The notes under the pieces: model-generated
Seen by the model: the letters and a program-made list of their open reading frames with translations, nothing else
Told to the model about the DNA's origin: nothing
Databases searched by the model: none
Translations under genes and position numbers: made by a program
Origin: Clostridiales bacterium
GTDB lineage: Bacteria; Bacillota; Clostridia; Lachnospirales; WQUN01
Assembly: GCA_031270945.1 (NCBI GenBank)
Contig: JAISWZ010000476.1
Location: 1-40,654 of the forward strand
Length of the DNA: 40,654 nt
Reading direction: 5' to 3'
Shown: one piece after another, positions 40,313 through 40,654 of the stretch
Numbering within the stretch: the first letter of the stretch is position 1
Layout: every line of letters begins with the position of its first letter

Positions 40313-40445
40313 GAAACCTGAGTGAAAAAGCCGTCCTGATGGTTTCTCTCGCGAATTTTGGATAAGCTCTATCTATTCTTGCAGTATCCGAAGCGGCCAG
40401 ACTGCTTCTGAGGCATAAAAATTTCCACATTAGAGCGATTGTCAG

Positions 40446-40483
40446 CATAAGGCCGTCTTTTCAGCTGGAAAGACGGCCTTATG
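40446..40483. terminator. Long perfect hairpin after TPR copy 2
   Basis: CATAAGGCCGTCTTT and its exact complement, a 15-bp stem with an eight-base loop. The stem shares GCCGTCTT with the terminator at 37988, but no U tract follows, so its role is uncertain. A weaker GAGAAACC/GGTTTCTC pair lies at 40313-40346. Confidence 0.5.
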
Positions 40484-40535
40484 TTGCTGTTGGCGTTCTC
40501 GGTTGCCTGGCTGCGCCAACTCCCTTTGAGTTGTC

Positions 40536-40577
40536 ATTGCCATTGCCATTGCTATTGCCATTGCCATTGCTATTGTT
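40536..40577 (+). repeat. Hexanucleotide repeat at promoter 3
   Basis: Seven units of ATTGCC/ATTGCT run into the -35 region of the third TPR-family promoter. The last unit supplies the -35 hexamer. Confidence 0.75.
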
Positions 40578-40595
40578 TCTGCTTTGTGATAAAAT
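40567..40595 (+). promoter_or_regulatory. Promoter 3 of the TPR gene family
   Basis: TTGCTA (40567-40572), 17-bp spacer ending TTTGTGA, TAAAAT (40590-40595). Same architecture as copies 1 and 2, but no MITE follows. Confidence 0.7.
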
Positions 40596-40625
40596 AAAAG
40601 CACCAATAACCAAGCGAGGTGAGAA

Positions 40626-40654
40626 ATGGCTAGAAAAAATGGCGAAAGAGTAAG
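40626..40654 (+). CDS. Third TPR-family gene, cut by window end
   Basis: Only MARKNGERV is visible. The ribosome site GAGGTGAG, the start context and the upstream promoter match those of the two TPR genes, and ERV/R aligns with the ERTKWF and QRARWF of copies 2 and 1. I infer a third tandem paralogue from this context rather than from protein sequence. Confidence 0.6.

Overview
The window reads as chromosomal DNA of an endospore-forming member of the Firmicutes, most likely class Clostridia. The main reason is a complete, correctly ordered spoIIIAA-AH operon (19552-24800) behind a near-perfect sigma-E promoter. Purine-rich Shine-Dalgarno sites and many simple U-tract terminators fit. TAG, TAA and TGA all end real genes. 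I cannot name a genus from the sequence.

Layout. 1-8300 is an accessory region of decayed genes: a nonsense-broken gene (1-405), a Toprim-like fragment, a 765-bp terminal-repeat-bounded element holding about 670 bp of dense hairpins that look like a large structured RNA on the minus strand (1135-1899), two unknown 289-aa paralogues (2120-2989, 3883-4752) with matching leaders, an IS5-type remnant (4814-5780), and a secreted repeat protein behind a consensus promoter and a folded leader (6627-8275). 8688-15500 is a minus-strand metabolic block: an ECF transporter S component, an SsuC-type permease, a substrate-binding lipoprotein gene split by a 100-bp miniature element, a HisC-type aminotransferase, an iron-type/glycerol dehydrogenase-like enzyme and cysteine synthase, with hairpin-rich gaps. 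16020-18292 is an ABC-2 exporter pair, facing a SpoU rRNA/tRNA methyltransferase (18489-19220). 19450-24835 is the spoIIIA operon. 25069-29454 holds small genes (VOC, DUF1905, cupin, GNAT) and a class 3 aldehyde dehydrogenase that seems to start at AUU. 30297-37868 holds a DexB-like glucosidase, a Pro/Ser/Thr-repeat surface protein, an AlbA_2/HATPase regulator flanked by 50-bp repeats, and a BlaI/BlaR1-like pair with an unusual sensor region. 38062-40654 is a tandem family of TPR-like proteins (two complete, a third cut by the window end), each with the same promoter.

The thread running through the window is a family of miniature inverted-repeat elements with termini like GTGCATATCCCAAAATT / GAGCATATCCCAAAATT. 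Five copies are flanked by exact 3-bp TTA, TAA or CTA duplications. They interrupt a transporter gene, supply a stop codon, sit between promoter and ribosome site of two TPR genes, lie in the spoIIIA leader, and in one case bracket the hairpin-rich RNA-like segment. The YTA target resembles that of IS5-family elements, and a broken IS5-family transposase lies at 5281-5613, so mobilisation in trans by an IS5-like transposase is a reasonable inference.
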